This document shows positions 63,343 through 64,000 of a stretch of 64,000 nt of DNA, one piece after another. Where the stretch lies: the NCBI RefSeq assembly GCF_018304965.1, contig NZ_JAGQED010000011.1, positions 1-64,000 on the forward strand, given 5' to 3'. A program made the position numbers and the translations under genes. This stretch comes from Collimonas antrihumi (GTDB lineage Bacteria; Pseudomonadota; Gammaproteobacteria; Burkholderiales; Burkholderiaceae_D). The stretch's first letter is position 1. Each line of letters begins with the position of its first letter. The notes under the pieces were generated by a model. It did not search any database. It saw nothing but the letters and a program-made list of their open reading frames with translations, and was not told the origin of the DNA.

Positions 63343-63756
63343 ATGGCTGATTCCGTGCGCAAGGTTACTTATTTTTCAATGGCGATTTCCAACAAGGCGG
63401 GCGAGGGTGTGAAAGTGCTTTCTGCTCTGGCCGATGGCGGCGTGAACCTGCTTGCGTTTACCGGCTTCCCGCGCGGCAAACGGGCACAGGTGGATTTTAT
63501 CCCCGAAGATACGAAGAAATTTGTCGCAGTCGCCAAGAAAGCCGGCTGGGACTTGAATCCTAAAAAGACTGGTTTCCTGCTGCAGGGCAAGGACCGTACT
63601 GGCGCGCTTCTGGAAGGACTGCAGAAACTCGCCGATGTCGGCATGAAAGTGACTGCGATGGATGCTGTGGTCGGCGGCGACGGTAGTTATGGCGCGTTGT
63701 TTTGGGTGAAGCCGAAAAATGTCGCCAAAGCGGCCAAACTGCTCGGCGCAAAATGA
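63343..63756 (+). CDS. ACT-domain-like protein
   Basis: 137 residues, AAGGAG 9 nt upstream of ATG. Two ACT-like beta-alpha units: SMAISNKAGEGVKVLSALAD and GFLLQGKDRTGALLEGLQKL, with N-G-V-type amino-acid sites (DGGVNLLAF, DVGMKVTAM). No enzyme domain is attached. It may bind a small ligand, perhaps an amino acid. It precedes a ferritin-like gene by 35 bp, probably in one transcript. Confidence 0.8.
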   Translation: MADSVRKVTYFSMAISNKAGEGVKVLSALADGGVNLLAFTGFPRGKRAQVDFIPEDTKKFVAVAKKAGWDLNPKKTGFLLQGKDRTGALLEGLQKLADVGMKVTAMDAVVGGDGSYGALFWVKPKNVAKAAKLLGAK

Positions 63757-63791
63757 AAAACTGGAATGCAGCAATGAACATGAGGAAAAAC

Positions 63792-64000
63792 ATGAACGAT
63801 ACCGAGAAGCGGCTGACAATCGATGCGCTGAATCGCATCATGGAGCTGGAACTGGCCGGCGTGGTGCGCTACACGCATTATTCATTGATGGTCTACGGAT
63901 ATAACCGCATACCGATCGTTTCCTGGCTCAAGGACAATGCGCTGGAAGGATTGGGGCATGCGCACAAGGCCGGAGAAATGGTGACACTGCTGGGCGGGCA
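63792..64000 (+). CDS. Bacterioferritin/ferritin-like protein, N-terminal part (cut by window edge)
   Basis: 69 residues visible from ATG 63792 (GAGGA upstream); ATG 63774 is an alternative. The first helix MELELAGVVRYTHYSLMVYG and the second (SWLKDNALEGLGHAHKAGEM) carry ferritin-like Glu and His ligand positions. The product probably stores or oxidises iron. The rest lies beyond the window. Confidence 0.8.
   Translation, partial: MNDTEKRLTIDALNRIMELELAGVVRYTHYSLMVYGYNRIPIVSWLKDNALEGLGHAHKAGEMVTLLGG

Noticed and set aside
1-64000. tRNA, rRNA, CRISPR array, prophage or origin
   Set aside because: Searched by eye for clover-leaf T-arm motifs, direct-repeat arrays, DnaA-box clusters and phage structural genes; none found.

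Overview
The window reads as chromosomal DNA of a betaproteobacterium, most likely Burkholderiales/Oxalobacteraceae (Collimonas, Herbaspirillum or Janthinobacterium-like). This placement is an inference from gene content and order: a cyoABCD-SURF1-RegB-RegA block, a two-gene PqiA, an aminopeptidase P of about 600 residues, a free-standing fusA and moderately GC-rich coding. I saw no rRNA, tRNA, CRISPR array, phage block or replication origin. The left edge cuts an IS4-type transposase and the right edge cuts a ferritin-like gene.

Layout. 1-6.4 kb: transposase tail, GNAT acetyltransferase, CYTH-CHAD protein, a pseudouridine-synthase homologue that has lost its catalytic Asp, and a nitrilase plus NCS1 permease operon. 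6.5-15.5 kb: pqiAABC lipid-transport operon, ribA, a free-standing fusA, aminopeptidase P and slyX. 16-20.6 kb: MHS-family dicarboxylate permease with DctB/DctD, preceded by a sigma-54-type promoter. 20.7-26.4 kb: acyltransferase, MFS exporter, lipoprotein, and a protein made of three tandem YbjQ domains followed by a beheaded gene fragment. 26.5-31.9 kb: TetR regulator and a complete tripartite ABC efflux operon (HlyD lipoprotein, ATPase, permease, TolC-like channel). 32-32.6 kb: an AT-rich islet that looks like a toxin tail with an immunity lipoprotein. 32.6-38.8 kb: LysR/pirin pair, then a GC-rich four-gene cassette (HTH/TPR regulator, beta-propeller, DUF899, membrane protein) and a VOC gene. 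39.4-42.7 kb: oxidoreductase, ABM monooxygenase, a YbjQ stub, JmjC-like cupin, glutathione S-transferase.

42.8-48.7 kb is a catabolic block (DUF1329 protein, Rieske oxygenase, D-aminoacylase-type hydrolase, divergent HTH regulator with a 31-bp palindrome between). Its edge holds a deletion scar: the head of an FMN-dependent monooxygenase joined in frame to the tail of a short-chain dehydrogenase, next to a frameshifted sulfonate-type binding-protein remnant. 49-57.8 kb: MHS transporter, cytochrome bo3 operon with SURF1 and the redox two-component system RegB/RegA in overlapping reading frames. 58-64 kb: hotdog thioesterase, an orphan seven-TM histidine kinase, a large secreted protein of unknown function, YbhB-like protein, ACT-domain protein and a ferritin-like gene.

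How genes work together: DctB/DctD probably switch on the upstream permease through sigma-54; RegB senses quinone/redox state and is translated with the quinol oxidase it may control; the TetR gene heads the efflux operon it probably represses; the HTH regulator at 47.9 kb faces the hydrolase across a palindromic operator. The most unusual items are the chimeric deletion scar, the toxin/immunity islet, the triple YbjQ protein, the catalytically degenerate pseudouridine synthase and the Met/His-rich tail on CyoD.
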